This document shows, piece by piece, positions 36,430-38,326 of a DNA stretch of 38,326 nucleotides. How positions within the stretch are numbered: position 1 is the first letter of the stretch; every line of letters starts with the position of its first letter. Position numbers and translations under genes: made by a program. Source of the DNA: Flavobacteriaceae bacterium (GTDB taxonomy: Bacteria; Bacteroidota; Bacteroidia; Flavobacteriales; Flavobacteriaceae); contig JAKITQ010000028.1 of NCBI GenBank assembly GCA_021647985.1, forward strand, positions 1-38,326. Direction: 5' to 3'. The notes under the pieces were generated by a model. That model was not told the origin of the DNA. It searched no databases and worked only from the letters and a program-made list of their open reading frames with translations.

Positions 36430-37296
36430 ATGAAAAAATTTATAAATAAAATAATATTAGCACTGTTTGCTGTAACAGCTTTCATTAGTTGTAATACAGA
36501 TCCAGATAATGCTATTTACGGTGTTCTAGATGGTAAAGAACATGGTGCTATTATCAGAACATTAGAACGTGTAAGTTCTAACTTTAATCTATTTGACAAA
36601 AGTTCTGAATGGGAAGTTATTGTTGAAGCACAAGATGAAGAGTATGGTGACCTTTTACAATCTATTGAAGTTTATGTAAGTTTTACAGATAATTTTGATG
36701 ATGGTGAAGACTATTCTAAACCAGAAGTATTTGTTGCTTCTTTTCCAGCATCTGTTTTTACAACAAGTGCTAACGGATTACCATCTACAGGTGTTAAATC
36801 AACTTTAGGTGAATCTTTAACTGCGCTAAGCTTAAACGATGGTGAATATACTGGTGGAGATACATTTAATTACCGAATGGAATATGTAATGACTGACGGT
36901 AGAACCTTTAGCTCTGCTGATGGTAGTGGTAGTTTACAAGGTTCTTATTTTAGTTCTCCATATTTGTACCAAGCTGGTTTACTTTGTATTCCTGAGATTC
37001 CTTTTCCTGGTGATTATAAGATAGTTATGCAAGATTCATACGGTGATGGATGGAATGGTGCTTCTATCTCTGTTGTAATTGACGGTGTAAGTACTGATTA
37101 CACAATAGCAGGTTCTTCTGGCACAGAGATTGTAAATATACCAGTTGGTTCAACCACAGGTGTATTTATTTTCAAATCTGGTGCTTGGGATAGTGAAATT
37201 ACTTTTCAAATTTACACACCAAGTGGTAATTTAGGTGTTAGTACTGGCCCTAGTCCTGTTGTTGGAGAAATAGCATTAAACCTATGTCAAGAATAA
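36430..37296 (+). CDS. Lipoprotein with DSYGDGWNG domain, third gene of the SusCD operon
   Basis: 288 residues. The lipobox is TAFISC (Cys21). I do not know a named family for the whole protein. Residues 22-180 look beta-rich (VIVEAQDEEYGDLLQSIEVY). Residues 186-287 hold a second domain with DSYGDGWNGASISVVIDG (202-219), a motif found in beta-sandwich modules of secreted Bacteroidota proteins, flanked by Cys186 and Cys286, which may form a disulfide. The place after SusD is that of SusE/SusF-type surface binding proteins, so substrate binding is a reasonable guess. A terminator follows. Confidence 0.8.
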   Translation: MKKFINKIILALFAVTAFISCNTDPDNAIYGVLDGKEHGAIIRTLERVSSNFNLFDKSSEWEVIVEAQDEEYGDLLQSIEVYVSFTDNFDDGEDYSKPEVFVASFPASVFTTSANGLPSTGVKSTLGESLTALSLNDGEYTGGDTFNYRMEYVMTDGRTFSSADGSGSLQGSYFSSPYLYQAGLLCIPEIPFPGDYKIVMQDSYGDGWNGASISVVIDGVSTDYTIAGSSGTEIVNIPVGSTTGVFIFKSGAWDSEITFQIYTPSGNLGVSTGPSPVVGEIALNLCQE

Positions 37297-37343
37297 TATT
37301 AAAATAAATATATAATTTAGATTAGACACTTTTTATATATGAT

Positions 37344-37374
37344 AACCATCCTGAGCAATCGGGATGGTTTTTTT
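37344..37374 (+). terminator. Terminator of the SusCD operon
   Basis: An 8-bp stem AACCATCC/GGATGGTT (37344-37351 with 37362-37369), extended by two pairs including one wobble, then a run of seven T. It starts 47 bases after the lipoprotein stop and is a classic rho-independent terminator. Confidence 0.9.
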
Positions 37375-37382
37375 ATAAATTC

Positions 37383-37414
37383 TTGCCAAAATATCTTTAT
37401 TCCACTTATCTTTG
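37383..37414 (+). promoter_or_regulatory. Promoter of rlmB, giving a nearly leaderless mRNA
   Basis: TTG (37383-37385), 21 bases, then TATCTTTG (37407-37414), a full match to TTG/TAnnTTTG. The rlmB ATG begins only four bases after the box, so the predicted start is at or one base before the ATG. Confidence 0.65.
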
Positions 37415-37418
37415 TTCT

Positions 37419-38159
37419 ATGGAAAATACATCTACCAAAATATTTGGCTTAAGAGCAATTATAGAGGCTATTAATGCTGGTCAAGAAATTGAAAAAGTAT
37501 ATATTCAAAAAGATTTAAAAGGTGAATTAGCAGGTGAATTACTTCAATTAGTTAAAGAGAAAAAATTATCCGTGAGTCATGTACCAGTTGAAAAATTATA
37601 TAGACTTACTAAAAACCAGAATCACCAAGGTGCTGTTGCTAAGATATCTTCTATTTCTTTTGTTTCCCTAGAAAATCTTATAGAAAAGGTGATAAATCAA
37701 GACAACACACCACTCTTTCTATTATTAGATCAAATTAGTGATGTACGTAATTTAGGTGCCATAATTCGAACCGCTGAATGTACCGGAGTTCACGGTATCA
37801 TAATTCCGACCCAAGGTAGTGCACCTGTCAATGCAGATGCCATAAAAACTTCAGCTGGTGCCGCTTTTAAAATTCCTATTTGTAAAGTAAATCATATTTT
37901 AGATGCCATTTATCAATTAAGAGAAATTGACATTCAAATTGTTGGTATCACTGAAAAAACTAATAATTCACTATATGATATGGACTTGAGAAAACCCACA
38001 GCTTTAATTATGGGCTCTGAGTACAAAGGAATATCAAATTCCGTTTTAAAAAATTGTGACTACAAAGGTAAATTACCACTATTGGGCGAAATAGAATCTC
38101 TCAATGTTTCGGTTGCTTGTGGTGTTGCTCTTTATGAAATTATAAGACAAAGATTATAA
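37419..38159 (+). CDS. rlmB: 23S rRNA (guanosine-2'-O-)-methyltransferase RlmB
   Basis: 246 residues from the ATG at 37419; an upstream TTG at 37383 is part of the promoter and is rejected as a start. It is a SPOUT (TrmH-type) enzyme that uses S-adenosylmethionine to methylate a guanosine 2'-OH of 23S rRNA (G2251 in E. coli). An N-terminal substrate-binding domain (IFGLRAIIEAI, NQNHQGAVA) precedes the knot domain with motif 1 LLDQISDVRNLGAIIRTAEC, motif 2 LIMGSEYKGIS and motif 3 LPLLGEIESLNVSVACGVAL. The catalytic Arg and knot residues look intact. It stands alone after the SusCD terminator. A related tRNA methyltransferase is a minor alternative. Confidence 0.93.
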   Translation: MENTSTKIFGLRAIIEAINAGQEIEKVYIQKDLKGELAGELLQLVKEKKLSVSHVPVEKLYRLTKNQNHQGAVAKISSISFVSLENLIEKVINQDNTPLFLLLDQISDVRNLGAIIRTAECTGVHGIIIPTQGSAPVNADAIKTSAGAAFKIPICKVNHILDAIYQLREIDIQIVGITEKTNNSLYDMDLRKPTALIMGSEYKGISNSVLKNCDYKGKLPLLGEIESLNVSVACGVALYEIIRQRL

Positions 38160-38170
38160 TAATATTACAT

Positions 38171-38326
38171 GACTATCGGATTCCCTACACCTTGTTTTTC
38201 CATTTACAAGAAACAGAGGCTATAATTACTCTTTCAAAGACTGAGTCGAAATACCTTCTGTTGAATTTGTAGCAAAATTCATCGAGGTAGCTTTGCAGGT
38301 AATCGCTTCCAATAGAATGATGTATA
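38171..38326 (-). mobile_element. Probable end of an IS1595-family insertion sequence
   Basis: Beyond the transposase stop, the plus strand reads GACTATCGGATTCCCTACAC from 38171, which could be the terminal inverted repeat. The other end is outside the window, so the boundary is a guess. The element would begin about 11 bases after the rlmB stop. Confidence 0.5.
38185..38325 (-). CDS. IS1595-type transposase, C-terminal end only
   Basis: 46 codons up to a TAG at 38185-38187; the rest lies beyond the right edge. The reading includes SDYLQSYLDEFCYKFNRRYF, the conserved C-terminal signature of ISXO2-like transposases of the IS1595 family, whose DDE/N-type catalysis moves the element. The stop is where the family usually ends, so the gene may be intact. 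The element faces rlmB tail to tail, only 25 bases apart. Confidence 0.75.
   Translation of the reverse strand: MHHSIGSDYLQSYLDEFCYKFNRRYFDSVFERVIIASVSCKWKNKV

Noticed and set aside
1..38326. CRISPR arrays, tRNA or rRNA genes
   Set aside because: I saw no regularly spaced direct repeats with unique spacers and no cloverleaf or rRNA-like sequence in the intergenic regions.

Overview
The window looks like part of a chromosome from an AT-rich member of the Flavobacteriaceae (Bacteroidota), probably marine. The support is a SusC/SusD pair, the promoter form TTG-N19-21-TAnnTTTG, a SusC signal peptide ending in FAQ, zinc-free L36 and S14, weak ribosome-binding sites, and the order rplQ-carA-eno-gltA. 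I cannot name a genus. I saw no tRNA, rRNA or CRISPR array.

Left part (1-11,700, all minus strand). A molybdate uptake operon (modA, a TOBE protein, start of modB) is joined by ATGA overlaps. Next come a secreted Cys-type sulfatase, a water channel (aqpZ), and an apparent operon of arginase, GH20 beta-N-acetylhexosaminidase lipoprotein and a small basic secreted protein. Then follow citrate synthase, enolase and carA, with clear terminators after gltA and eno and one after rplQ.

Centre (11,760-29,240, minus strand). This is the ribosomal superoperon, read from right to left: rpsL-rpsG-fusA-rpsJ, then rplC-rplD-rplW-rplB-rpsS-rplV-rpsC-rplP-rpmC-rpsQ-rplN-rplX-rplE-rpsN-rpsH-rplF-rplR-rpsE-rpmD-rplO-secY-infA-rpmJ-rpsM-rpsK-rpsD-rpoA-rplQ. 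It lacks tuf, adk and map. Three unusual insertions of non-coding DNA sit in it: a palindrome cluster with a terminator between rpsJ and rplC, a dispersed repeat just before rpmC, and a heptad-repeat inverted structure just before rpsK.

Right part (29,240-38,326, plus strand). An Omp85-family outer-membrane protein with a TTG start comes first. It is followed by a SusC/SusD nutrient-import pair with a third lipoprotein carrying a DSYGDGWNG domain, but with no glycoside hydrolase or regulator beside it. After a strong terminator comes rlmB, whose promoter is so close to its ATG that the mRNA should be nearly leaderless. The right edge cuts into an IS1595-type transposase gene on the minus strand.

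I did not find a clearly new defence or metabolic system. The most interesting signals are non-coding: two related repeats that each end exactly at a start codon (before arginase and before rpmC), one of which carries a 35-codon ORF behind a promoter-like box, and the palindrome-rich break between the str and S10 gene blocks.
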